NCBI RefSeq assembly: GCF_002101965.1
Contig: NZ_LQQA01000031.1
Coordinates: 1 to 64,000 of the forward strand
Reading direction: 5' to 3'
DNA from: Mycolicibacterium wolinskyi
GTDB lineage: Bacteria; Actinomycetota; Actinomycetes; Mycobacteriales; Mycobacteriaceae
DNA length: 64,000 nt
Shown here piece by piece: positions 25,260-33,805 of this stretch. Position 1 is the first letter of the stretch. Each line of letters starts with the position of its first letter. A program made the position numbers and the translations under genes. The notes under the pieces are model-generated. The model did no database searches. It saw only the letters and a program-made list of their open reading frames with translations, and was not told the origin of the DNA.

Positions 25260-26084
25260 ATGCCCACCATCACCACCTCTGACAACGTCGAGATCTTCTA
25301 CAAGGACTGGGGTTCGGGCCAGCCCATCGTGTTCAGTCACGGCTGGCCGTTGTCGGCCGATGACTGGGACACGCAGATGCTGTTCTTCCTGCATCACGGC
25401 TACCGCGTGATCGCCCACGACCGGCGGGGACACGGCCGTTCGGAGCAGGTGGCCGACGGTCATGACATGGACCATTACGCGGACGATCTCGCCGCCGTCG
25501 TCGAACATCTCGATCTGCACGACGCGATTCACGTCGGGCATTCGACCGGCGGCGGCGAGCTGACGCATTACCTGGCCCGCCACGGTCAGGACCGGGCGGC
25601 CAAGGCCGTGCTGATCAGCTCGGTCCCGCCGTTGATGGTGCAGACCGACGCCAATCCCGGTGGCCTGCCCAAATCGGTGTTCGACGATCTGCAGGCGCAG
25701 CTCGCGGCGAACCGGTCGGAGTTCTACCGGAACCTGCCGTCAGGCCCGTTCTATGGGTTCAACCGGGACGGCGTCGAACCGTCGGAGGCGATCATCGCGA
25801 ACTGGTGGCGCCAAGGCATGATGGGCGGCGCCAAAGCTCACTACGACGGCATCGTCGCGTTCTCGCAGACCGACTTCACCGAGGACCTCAAGAAGATCAC
25901 GATTCCGTCGTTGGTGATGCACGGCGACGACGACCAGATCGTGCCGTACGCGAATTCCGGGCCGCTGTCGGCAAAACTGCTGCCCAACTCGACGCTCAAG
26001 ACTTATCCGGGCTTCCCGCACGGCATGCCGACCACGCAGGCCGAGACCATCAACGCCGATCTTCTGGAGTTCATCCGCTCCTGA
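25260..26084 (+). CDS. Alpha/beta hydrolase, haloperoxidase/arylesterase type
   Basis: 274-residue cofactor-free haloperoxidase/esterase family member. The nucleophile is Ser95 in GHSTGGGE, the acid Asp in HGDDDQIVP near 222 and the His in GFPHGMP near 252. SHGWPLS near 26-32 forms the oxyanion region. Family members hydrolyse esters and often show perhydrolase activity. Length is normal. Confidence 0.9.
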   Translation: MPTITTSDNVEIFYKDWGSGQPIVFSHGWPLSADDWDTQMLFFLHHGYRVIAHDRRGHGRSEQVADGHDMDHYADDLAAVVEHLDLHDAIHVGHSTGGGELTHYLARHGQDRAAKAVLISSVPPLMVQTDANPGGLPKSVFDDLQAQLAANRSEFYRNLPSGPFYGFNRDGVEPSEAIIANWWRQGMMGGAKAHYDGIVAFSQTDFTEDLKKITIPSLVMHGDDDQIVPYANSGPLSAKLLPNSTLKTYPGFPHGMPTTQAETINADLLEFIRS

Positions 26085-26123
26085 GGTCGTTTCACCCGGT
26101 AGCCGTCCGGGAAGCCTATGTGA

Positions 26124-28070
26124 ATGCCCGAGAGCGTCACGCAGAAGTTGATCGGTTCCCATCTGGTGTCCGGGACGATGACACCCGGTGAAGAGATCGC
26201 CATCCACATCGATCAGACGCTGACGCAGGACGCCACCGGCACGTTGGTGATGCAGGAACTCGAGTCGCTGGGCCTGGACCGGGCCCGCACCGACGTGAGC
26301 GTGCAGTACGTCGACCACAACCTGTTGCAGACCGACGAGAAGAACGCCGAAGATCACGAGTACCTGCGTACCGCCGCGCAGCACTTCGGCCTGTGGTTCT
26401 CCAAGCCCGGCAACGGCGTATCGCATCCCACCCACATGCAGCGGTTCGGCGTGCCCGGCAAGACCATGGTGGGTTCGGACTCCCACACCCCGGCGGCCGG
26501 GTCGCTGGGGATGCTCGCGATCGGCGTCGGCGGCCTGGAAGTGGCGTTGGCCATCGCCGGTGAGCCATTGCATCTGCGGATGCCCGAGGTGTGGGGTATC
26601 CGCCTGGAAGGTGAACTCCCGGAATGGTGTTCGGCCAAGGACGTCATCCTGGAGATGTTGCGACGCCACGACGTCAAGGGCGGCGTCAACCGGATCATGG
26701 AGTACTACGGACCGGGACTCGCCGGGTTGTCGGCCATGGACCGGCACGTCATCGCGAACATGGGTGCCGAACTCGGTGCCACCACAACAGTGTTCCCGAG
26801 CGACGAAGCGGTGCGTGAGTTCCTCGAAGCCGAGGACCGCGGCGACGACTGGACCGAGCTGCTCGCCGACGACGGCGCCCGCTACGACATCGACGAAGTC
26901 ATCGACCTGTCGCAACTCGAACCGCTGATCGCCAAGCCGTCGTCGCCGGGCAACGTGGTTCCGGTGTCCGAGGTGGCCGGTGAGCCGGTGGCACAGGTGG
27001 TCATCGGGTCCAGTGCCAATCCGGGGTTGCGCGACTTCGCGATCGCGGCGGCGATGGTGCGCGGCCACCAGACCTCACCCGAGGTCAGCTTCGATGTGAA
27101 TCCCACCTCACGCGAAATCCTGACCGACCTCACGGAAATGGGTGCGACGACCGAACTGGTCATCAACGGCGCCCGGATCCATCAGGCCGGCTGCATGGGC
27201 TGCATCGGCATGGGGCAGGCCCCGGCGACGGGACGCAACTCGTTGCGCACGATGCCGCGAAACTTCCCCGGTCGGTCTGGCACCAAGGAGGATTCGGTGT
27301 GGCTGTGTTCGCCGGAAACCGCTGCGGCATCGGCGATCACGGGCGTCATCACCGACCCTCGGCAGTGGGCCCGTGACGAGGGCATCCCCTACCCCACGCT
27401 GAAGCTGCCGTCCCATCACAGCGTCAACACCGCCATGCTCGTCGCCCCGCCCGAACCCGAGCAGGCCCGCGATGTGGAAGTGGTCAAGGGGCCCAACATC
27501 TCCAGCCTGCCCGACCTCACCCCGCTGCCCGACGACATCGAGGCGCCCGTGCTGCTCAAGGTGGGCGACAACATCTCGACCGACGAGATCTCACCGGCAG
27601 GCGCGCGGGCGCTGCCGTTCCGGTCGAACATCCCGAAGCTCGCGATGTTCAGCTTCACCCAGGTCGACGAAAGCTATCCGGAGCGGGCACAGGCCGTGCC
27701 GGGCCACATGATCGTCGGCGGCGAGAATTACGGCCAGGGCTCGTCACGTGAACACGCTGCCATCGCGCCCCGCCACCTGGGGCTGCTCGTGGTGATCGCC
27801 AAGTCGTTCGCCCGCATCCACTGGCAAAACCTCGCCAATTTCGGTGTGCTGGCACTGGAATTCGCCGACGCCGCCGACTACGACACCGTGGCGCAGGACG
27901 ATGTGCTGACCATCGCCGGTGTGCGCCAAGCGCTTTCGGACGGTCAGCCGATCACGGTCACCAACACCACGCAGAACACGTCGTTCGATGTGCGGCACCG
28001 GCTTTCACCGCGTCAGGTCCAGCACGTGCTCGCCGGTGGGCTGATCCCCTGGCTCGCGACCCAGCAGTAG
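26124..28070 (+). CDS. Aconitase/isopropylmalate dehydratase family enzyme, short single-chain form
   Basis: 648-residue homo-aconitase-like protein, far shorter than AcnA (about 900) and resembling the putative aconitase family first noted in Aquifex. The N-terminal domain has GSDSHTPAAGS near 114-124; cluster cysteines Cys357 and Cys360 lie in AGCMGCIGMG; the swivel domain carries GQGSSREHAA near 538-547. The usual first cluster ligand in GSCTN is replaced by GSSANPG (near 293-299). Substrate could be citrate, homocitrate or another hydroxy acid. It converges with mgtA with one base between stops. Confidence 0.87.
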   Translation: MPESVTQKLIGSHLVSGTMTPGEEIAIHIDQTLTQDATGTLVMQELESLGLDRARTDVSVQYVDHNLLQTDEKNAEDHEYLRTAAQHFGLWFSKPGNGVSHPTHMQRFGVPGKTMVGSDSHTPAAGSLGMLAIGVGGLEVALAIAGEPLHLRMPEVWGIRLEGELPEWCSAKDVILEMLRRHDVKGGVNRIMEYYGPGLAGLSAMDRHVIANMGAELGATTTVFPSDEAVREFLEAEDRGDDWTELLADDGARYDIDEVIDLSQLEPLIAKPSSPGNVVPVSEVAGEPVAQVVIGSSANPGLRDFAIAAAMVRGHQTSPEVSFDVNPTSREILTDLTEMGATTELVINGARIHQAGCMGCIGMGQAPATGRNSLRTMPRNFPGRSGTKEDSVWLCSPETAAASAITGVITDPRQWARDEGIPYPTLKLPSHHSVNTAMLVAPPEPEQARDVEVVKGPNISSLPDLTPLPDDIEAPVLLKVGDNISTDEISPAGARALPFRSNIPKLAMFSFTQVDESYPERAQAVPGHMIVGGENYGQGSSREHAAIAPRHLGLLVVIAKSFARIHWQNLANFGVLALEFADAADYDTVAQDDVLTIAGVRQALSDGQPITVTNTTQNTSFDVRHRLSPRQVQHVLAGGLIPWLATQQ

Positions 28071-28071
28071 A

Positions 28072-29199
28072 TCAGGCCGCGCGCAGCCGGCGCTGGCCTT
28101 GCACGGCCTCGTAGTGGCCGATCAGCTCGTCACAGATCGCCGGCCAGGTGCGGCCGAGCACGCTGCGGCGGGCCGCCACGGAGTACCGCGACCGTTCGGC
28201 GATCAGATGCTCGACCGCGGCGGGCAGCGCGGCCTCGAATTCGGCGACGGGGAGTAGTAGCCCGGTCCGGTACGGCGACACCAGATCCCGGGGGCCGCCA
28301 GCGTCGGGGGCGATCACCGGCAGACCCGAGGCCATCGCCTCCTGCACTGCTTGGCAGAACGTCTCGTGCTCGCCGGGGTGAACGAACACGTCCATGCTGG
28401 CGTATGCCGCCGCGAGCGCCTCACCCCGTAGCTCGCCGGTGAAAACCGCTGACGGCAGCACGGATCCGAGCTTTTCCCGGTCGACACCGTCGCCGACCAC
28501 CACGAGCTGCAGATCGTCACGACCGGCGAGCGCGGCCAACCGCTCGACATGCTTCTCCGGTGCGAGCCGTCCGACGAATCCGACGATCGGCCTGCCGTCG
28601 GGCGACCACGTCGCGCGCAGTTCCTGATCGCGGGCCGAGGGCGCGAAGCCGGTGATGTCGACGCCGCGTCCCCACTTGTACACGCGTGGGATCCGATGAG
28701 CGGCAAGGTTTTCCATCGCCGAGGTCGACGGCGCCAGGGTACGGTCGGCTTTGCTGTGGAGGCGGCGGGTCCACGCCCACGACGCCCGTGACAGCATGCC
28801 GATCCCGTAGCTCTCGGCGAAGCCGGCCACGTCGGTCTGGAACACCGCCACGGTCGGCACGCCCAGGTACCGGGCGGCGTGCACGCCACCCCAGCCCAGC
28901 AGCGCCGGCGACGCGAGGTGTACGACGTCGGGATCGAATCCGCGCAGAACGCTCACCATCCGCGGCCGGGGCACGCCCAGCGGCAACGAGGTGACTTTCG
29001 GGAACATGCGCGACGGCACGCGATGCACCCGCACACCGTCGTGCACGCGGTCGGCGGGCGGCTGGCCGCGTGGCGTATCCGGAGCAATGACGAGAACCTC
29101 ATGACCCGTGCGGCGGAGATGCTCGATCACCCGAAGCACCGAGTTGGTGACGCCGTTGACATTCGGGAGGAACGACTCTGCGACGATTGCAACGCGCAC
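28072..29199 (-). CDS. mgtA: GDP-mannose-dependent alpha-mannosyltransferase MgtA
   Basis: 375-residue GT-B glycosyltransferase (family 4). The N-terminus VAIVAESFLPNVNGVTNSVLRV is the family start; GFVGRLAPEKHVERL near 191-205 and the C-terminal HPGEHETFCQAVQEAMASGLP near 280 hold the EX7E motif. In mycobacteria MgtA (Rv0557) mannosylates a glucuronosyl diacylglycerol and contributes to lipomannan-type glycolipids. The GTG start has no good ribosome site. Order relative to menG and menD is conserved. Confidence 0.9.
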   Translation of the reverse strand: MRVAIVAESFLPNVNGVTNSVLRVIEHLRRTGHEVLVIAPDTPRGQPPADRVHDGVRVHRVPSRMFPKVTSLPLGVPRPRMVSVLRGFDPDVVHLASPALLGWGGVHAARYLGVPTVAVFQTDVAGFAESYGIGMLSRASWAWTRRLHSKADRTLAPSTSAMENLAAHRIPRVYKWGRGVDITGFAPSARDQELRATWSPDGRPIVGFVGRLAPEKHVERLAALAGRDDLQLVVVGDGVDREKLGSVLPSAVFTGELRGEALAAAYASMDVFVHPGEHETFCQAVQEAMASGLPVIAPDAGGPRDLVSPYRTGLLLPVAEFEAALPAAVEHLIAERSRYSVAARRSVLGRTWPAICDELIGHYEAVQGQRRLRAA

Positions 29200-29294
29200 G
29201 TCAAGATAGTCTCCCCGAGAACTGTCGAAGAGGTTGCCTGCGGGGATACGACACGCAAAAACCTGATGCCCGCGAACGGATCATGCAACCGGGC

Positions 29295-29300
29295 TAATGT
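29295..29300 (+). promoter_or_regulatory. -10 element of leaderless DsbA-like gene promoter
   Basis: TAATGT, seven bases, then ATG 29308; no ribosome site in between. Confidence 0.5.
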
Positions 29301-29307
29301 TGCCGAC

Positions 29308-29982
29308 ATGCGGTTATCGCGCGGCCTCGGTGCGCTGCTGGCAGCGGCGATGTTGACCGCTGCCGGCTGCAGCCAGGTGGTCGACGGCTCCGCGCAGCCG
29401 GATCCGAACAAGCCGCCCAGCGAGATCACCGAGGACGGGTCCGGCATTCTCATCGGCTTCCCGGAGGCCACTGCCCGCATCGAGGTGTTCACCGAACCGC
29501 AGTGCCCGCACTGCGCGCAGCTGCAGCACGACTTCGGTGAGGAGATGGCCAGCTACGTCAACCTGGGCCAGCTCGCCATCACGTATCGCCCGATGACCTT
29601 TCTCGATGACGGCACCGACTATTCGGCCCGGGTGAGCAACGCGCTGTTCCTGGCCGCGGGCCCCGGCACGGACGGCGTCGCGTTCCAGGCTTTCGTCGAG
29701 GACCTGTGGGGTCACCAAGACCAGGGCGGGGACGGGCCATCCGACGAGGAACTGGCCGACATGGCGCGCGAAAGCGGGGTCGGCTCCGAGCAGGTGGCCA
29801 AGATCGCTGCCGGCGAGCAGGGCGTCGACGTGGTCGAGATGGCCGATCAGAACACCGGATTCCTCATGGATATCGACAGTTATGGCGGGACGCCGACGGT
29901 CTATGACCTCGCCGGCGACGAGAAGGTCGACATCTACGACAACAACTGGTTGTCGAAGCTCATGTCGAAGGCGAAGGGTTGA
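29308..29982 (+). CDS. DsbA/thioredoxin-like lipoprotein
   Basis: 224-residue lipoprotein. The signal peptide ends in a lipobox-like LTAAGC (Cys21). The mature domain is a DsbA/DsbG-type thioredoxin fold with active-site CPHC in EPQCPHCAQL (near 68-71), a helical insertion, and the cis-proline in GGTPTVYDLAG near 195. It probably acts as a disulfide oxidase or isomerase at the membrane surface. Its last 23 bases overlap the convergent DUF3592 gene. Confidence 0.88.
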   Translation: MRLSRGLGALLAAAMLTAAGCSQVVDGSAQPDPNKPPSEITEDGSGILIGFPEATARIEVFTEPQCPHCAQLQHDFGEEMASYVNLGQLAITYRPMTFLDDGTDYSARVSNALFLAAGPGTDGVAFQAFVEDLWGHQDQGGDGPSDEELADMARESGVGSEQVAKIAAGEQGVDVVEMADQNTGFLMDIDSYGGTPTVYDLAGDEKVDIYDNNWLSKLMSKAKG

Positions 29983-30478
29983 GCCGGCGCTGCACGACCG
30001 CCAGACCCATGAGCGCCGCGCCTGCGACCACCCAGCCCACGACCGCGATCGACCCGGCCGGGATGATCGCCAGTGACGCGTCGCGGTCGCGCACGCGCAC
30101 CAGATCGGGATCGTTCTTGTCGTACTCGACGTAGATCCGCATGCCCGTGTCGAGTTCGGACGGGTACAGCACGCCGAGCTCGGGGCGATAGGTCACCCGA
30201 TCGGGCGTCACGAATTCGATCGTCGAGCGTCGGGGCCCGGCACTGAGCACTTCGGCGGCCGCGACCCCCATGTTGCGCTCGATCTGGCGGTCGTTGCGCC
30301 ACGCACCGAGAACCAGCAGCACCGACTGCAACGTCACCAGGCACGCCACGACCACGATCCCGATGCGGACGCGCCGGATGATGCGCTGGGACCGGGTCTC
30401 ACCGGGCTCTCCGTACAGATGCGGAAGCAACGGCTGCGCGGCGGCCTTGAGCCGCTTGACGACCGCGGGCACCCTCAC
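29960..30478 (-). CDS. DUF3592-type membrane protein
   Basis: 172-residue protein with membrane helices at about 35-57 and 140-162 around an extracytoplasmic beta-rich loop (TIEFVTPDRVTYRPELGV, GMRIYVEYDKNDPDLVRVR), the pattern of DUF3592. It corresponds to Rv0556. GTG 30478 overlaps the menD stop by four bases (GTGA), so it is translated from the menD message. Function is unknown; association with menD is conserved. Confidence 0.85.
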   Translation of the reverse strand: MRVPAVVKRLKAAAQPLLPHLYGEPGETRSQRIIRRVRIGIVVVACLVTLQSVLLVLGAWRNDRQIERNMGVAAAEVLSAGPRRSTIEFVTPDRVTYRPELGVLYPSELDTGMRIYVEYDKNDPDLVRVRDRDASLAIIPAGSIAVVGWVVAGAALMGLAVVQRRLNPSPST

Positions 30479-32094
30479 AGGGCTGCCTTGATCGACGCGT
30501 GCAGAGCACGCAGCGACGACCGGTCCGCCTTCACCTCCAGCACCCGCATGCCCTCGAACGGTTCGTTGAGCGCCGCGCTCAACGCGTCGACCTCGATCTG
30601 GCGGCTTTCGACGTGGTAAGCGCGGCACAGCGCACCCACGTCGACGTCGTGCGGGGTGCCGAAGACCCGCGACGACACGTCGGAGAACCGCGGGTCACCC
30701 TGTTCGAGCAGCTCGAAGATGCCTCCGCCGTTGTCGTTGGACACCACGATCGTCAGGCTGCGCGGCATCGGCTCGGTCGGCCCGATCAGCAGGCCCGAGC
30801 TGTCGTGCACGAACGTCAGGTCGCCGATCAACGCCACGGTCCGGCCGTCGTGTGCCAGGGCGGCGCCGATGGCCGTCGACACCGTGCCGTCGATCCCGGC
30901 CACCCCACGGTTGGAGCGCACCTTCACGCCCTGCGGGTTCAGCCCGACCAGCGCGGCATCGCGGACGGGATTGGACGCGCCGAGCACGAGCTGGTCACCC
31001 GGCCGCAGCGCGTCGGCAACCGCGGCCGCGACGTGCAGACCCGTGGTCAGGGGGTGAGCCTTGAGTTGATCGCGGACGGCCGCGACCGCGTGGCCGTTCA
31101 CTTCGGCGCACCGGTGCAACCATGCCGCGCTCGGGGCGCCCGTTGTGACCGCCCGGGTGCCGGTGGCCTGGGAGTTTCCCGAGACATCGGGCCAACGCGG
31201 GCCGGTCGTGAGCGCGAACACCGGGACCGACGGATCGGCCAGCAGCGCCGACACCGGGCGGTGCAGCGTCGGCCGGCCCAACATGATCACCTGCTGCGGG
31301 TGCACAAGTCGCAACGCCATCGGATGCAGCGGGTTCGCGGCAGGCGGGGCGGTCGGCTCGGCGACGGTCGGCAGCTCGGCCAGGTTGGGATGCACACCGG
31401 CCCCGTGACCGGCGATCACGACGGTGTCCGGGGTGAGGTCGATGTCGAGCGGCTGATCGAACATCACGGGCGGCGTGTAGGTCCACGGCCTGCCGTCGGG
31501 GCGGCCCGGCGGAAACGACTTGTCCTCGGTGTCGGGCACCAAGGGCTCGCGCAACGGGATGTCGAACTGCACCGGACCGGCATTGGCGCTGCGTGAACCG
31601 GTGGCGGCCACGAGCACCCGGCACGTCGCCGAGCGCCATTGCGCGTTCAGCGTGTCCCACTTGTCGGGCGCATCTTCCGCGAGCCCGAGACTGATGTTCG
31701 CCCGCACCTGGGTTCCGAAGTAGCCGAGCTGCTCGAAGGTCTGGTTGGCGCCCGTGCCGAGAAGTTCGTAGGGCCGGTTGGCGCTGAGCACGATGAGCGG
31801 CACCCGCGCGTAGTTCGCCTCGACCACCGCGGGGCCCAGGTTTGCGACGGCCGTGCCCGAGGTCATGGCCACACACACCGGGGCGCGTTCGGCCACCGCG
31901 AGCCCGATCGCCAGATAGCCCGCGGTGCGCTCGTCAATTCGCACGTGCAGCCGGATCCGCCCGGCGCGATCGGCATCCGACAGCGCGAACGCCAGCGGTG
32001 CGTTACGCGAGCCGGGGCACAGCACGACGTCGCGGACGCCGCCACGAATGAGTTCGTCGACGACGACGCGGGCCTGTGCCGTCGATGGGTTCAC
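30475..32094 (-). CDS. menD: SEPHCHC synthase (menaquinone pathway)
   Basis: About 539-residue thiamine-diphosphate enzyme adding 2-oxoglutarate-derived succinic semialdehyde to isochorismate. VVLCPGSRNAPLAFAL near 20-35, the activating Glu in DERTAGYLAIGLA (near 53-54), and the C-terminal cofactor region GDLTFVHDSSGLL ... VVSNDNGGGIFELLEQ are canonical. Two GTG codons are adjacent; GTG 32094 is preferred because TAAGGT stands six bases before it, though 32097 is possible. Ortholog of Rv0555. Confidence 0.95.
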   Translation of the reverse strand: MNPSTAQARVVVDELIRGGVRDVVLCPGSRNAPLAFALSDADRAGRIRLHVRIDERTAGYLAIGLAVAERAPVCVAMTSGTAVANLGPAVVEANYARVPLIVLSANRPYELLGTGANQTFEQLGYFGTQVRANISLGLAEDAPDKWDTLNAQWRSATCRVLVAATGSRSANAGPVQFDIPLREPLVPDTEDKSFPPGRPDGRPWTYTPPVMFDQPLDIDLTPDTVVIAGHGAGVHPNLAELPTVAEPTAPPAANPLHPMALRLVHPQQVIMLGRPTLHRPVSALLADPSVPVFALTTGPRWPDVSGNSQATGTRAVTTGAPSAAWLHRCAEVNGHAVAAVRDQLKAHPLTTGLHVAAAVADALRPGDQLVLGASNPVRDAALVGLNPQGVKVRSNRGVAGIDGTVSTAIGAALAHDGRTVALIGDLTFVHDSSGLLIGPTEPMPRSLTIVVSNDNGGGIFELLEQGDPRFSDVSSRVFGTPHDVDVGALCRAYHVESRQIEVDALSAALNEPFEGMRVLEVKADRSSLRALHASIKAAL

Positions 32095-32125
32095 CACTCC
32101 ACCTTATTCGCCGACCTGGCGGGTC

Positions 32126-32905
32126 CTACTGGGCACTGAAGAACTTGAGGATCGCGGCGTTGACTTCCTGCGGTTTCTCGATGAAGCCCAGATGCCCGGT
32201 GTCGGGGATCTCCAGGTATTGACCGTTCGGGATGGCGTCGGCGACCTCACGGCCCAGATGCGGCGGTATGACGAGATCGTCGGCAAAGCCGATCACCAGC
32301 ACCGGGACCTTGATGTGCTGGTATGCCGGCAGTCGGTTGCCTTCGGGCGCGACCGCAAGCTGGCTGCGCAGACCCGGCGTGTACTTGGTGGGCCACATCG
32401 TGAACATTTCCGCCCAGTCGATGACCGCGCGGTCGTCGTTCAACGTCTTCGGCGAAAAGCTCTCCAGCAGGCGGATTTTCGCGTCATAGGCAGGCGGCAA
32501 TGTCACCTTCGCGTCGATGACCGCCCGCTCGGCGTTGTTGAAAAACTCGCGGGCCTTGTCATGGCGACCACGCGTGGCCATCAACACGGCCTGGCTGACC
32601 AGGTCTGGCCGAGTGACCATCAACTCTTGGGCGATGTAGGAGCCCATCGAGACCCCGACGACGCGGACCGGCCCGCCGACCACCTTGTCGATGAGCGATG
32701 CGGTGTCACCCACCACCTGCTCGGTCGTGAAGCCGCTGGCGTTCTCGGTGGCGCCGATCCCCCGGTTGTCGAACGTGATGACCCGGTACCCGGCCCGCTG
32801 GAACTCAGGCACCTGATGCAGATGCCACGTGCGGCCCGCACCGCCCCGACCGGCGATGAACAGCACCGGGTCGCCCTTGCCTCGGTCGTCGTATGCCAGA
32901 TTCAC
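32126..32905 (-). CDS. bpoC: Alpha/beta hydrolase BpoC
   Basis: 259-residue alpha/beta hydrolase corresponding to Rv0554. Nucleophile Ser86 in GVSMGS, acid Asp in GFADDLVIPP near 202, His in PDTGHLGF near 237. It is annotated as a non-haem peroxidase in mycobacteria, but its constant place next to menD, and the absence of another menH candidate here, make SHCHC synthase (MenH) activity a reasonable alternative. TAGCGT lies seven bases upstream of the GTG start. Confidence 0.88.
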   Translation of the reverse strand: MNLAYDDRGKGDPVLFIAGRGGAGRTWHLHQVPEFQRAGYRVITFDNRGIGATENASGFTTEQVVGDTASLIDKVVGGPVRVVGVSMGSYIAQELMVTRPDLVSQAVLMATRGRHDKAREFFNNAERAVIDAKVTLPPAYDAKIRLLESFSPKTLNDDRAVIDWAEMFTMWPTKYTPGLRSQLAVAPEGNRLPAYQHIKVPVLVIGFADDLVIPPHLGREVADAIPNGQYLEIPDTGHLGFIEKPQEVNAAILKFFSAQ

Positions 32906-33004
32906 CCGGCCGACGCTACTTCATGGAGCTCAGTGCATCAGATCACGTGGTACGGCGACCTTGCCGCCGGTTTATCGCCGTGTGATTGCGCACTGCGGGC
33001 AGAG

Positions 33005-33075
33005 CGCGAGCGACCATATTTGTACGCGGTTTGCGGCGTGGCGGCGTACAAACACGGTCGCTCGCGGTGCAAGGG
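33005..33075. repeat. 20-20-20 palindromic repeat, copy C
   Basis: Left arm GCGAGCGACCATATTTGTAC (33006-33025), 20-base loop, right arm GTACAAACACGGTCGCTCGC (33046-33065), then GGTGCAAGGG as in copies A and B. Lies between the DJ-1 family gene stop and the bpoC start. Confidence 0.85.
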
Positions 33076-33079
33076 AGGG

Positions 33080-33796
33080 TCACGCGGTGCGGCGGCCACG
33101 TACCTTTGCGATTGCGCGGTCCCACGCCAGCAGGACACTGTCCTTGAGCAGCTCGGGCTTGATCATGTCTCTACCCAGCAGGGCGGTTGCTGCGGCCTTC
33201 GTGGTCGCCGACGCCTTCGACATGTGTCCGGAGTCGAACGGCGGCTGCGGGTCGTACTCGATCATCAACTGGATCGCCTTGGCCTTGGCCTCGCCACCGA
33301 TCTGGCCGGCCAGCCACATGCCGAGGTCGATGCCGGCCGAGACTCCGGCAGCGGTGATGACGTCCCCTTCGTGCACGATCCGCTGATCGCCGACCGGCGT
33401 GACGCCAAATGCCTTGAGCGCGCTGAGCGTAGACCAATGCGAGGTCGCACGCTTGCCGTCCAACAGACCCGCGGCCGCCAGCACCACCGATCCCGAGCAC
33501 ACCGACGCGGTCCAGGTGGCGCCGGGATGGACTCGCCGCAGCCAGTCGAGCACCTTCTCATCGCGGGCCGTGGTTACCGTGCCGGGTCCGCCGGGCACCA
33601 ATACGACGTCGGGCGCCGGGGTTTCGTCGAAACTGTGCGTGGCACCGACGAGCAACACGCCGGAGTCGGCCGTGATCGGCCCTGGCTCGTGCCAGACGAA
33701 CCGCACCTCGGCGTCGGGCAGGGCGCGCAACACTTCATAGGGTCCGATGAAGTCCAGCGCGGTAAAGCTGGGGTACAGCACGATGGCGATCTGCAT
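33080..33796 (-). CDS. DJ-1/PfpI family protein
   Basis: 238-residue single-domain DJ-1/PfpI protein. The nucleophile-elbow cysteine is Cys100 in SVCSGS, with LDFIGPYEVL near 14-23 and VLVPGGPGT near 65-73. Relatives include isonitrile hydratase. GAGGAG is well placed before the ATG. A GlxA-type regulator of the same superfamily is immediately upstream (9-base gap), suggesting an operon in which the regulator and enzyme may sense or process related compounds. Confidence 0.88.
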   Translation of the reverse strand: MQIAIVLYPSFTALDFIGPYEVLRALPDAEVRFVWHEPGPITADSGVLLVGATHSFDETPAPDVVLVPGGPGTVTTARDEKVLDWLRRVHPGATWTASVCSGSVVLAAAGLLDGKRATSHWSTLSALKAFGVTPVGDQRIVHEGDVITAAGVSAGIDLGMWLAGQIGGEAKAKAIQLMIEYDPQPPFDSGHMSKASATTKAAATALLGRDMIKPELLKDSVLLAWDRAIAKVRGRRTA

Positions 33797-33805
33797 GGTG
33801 TCTCC

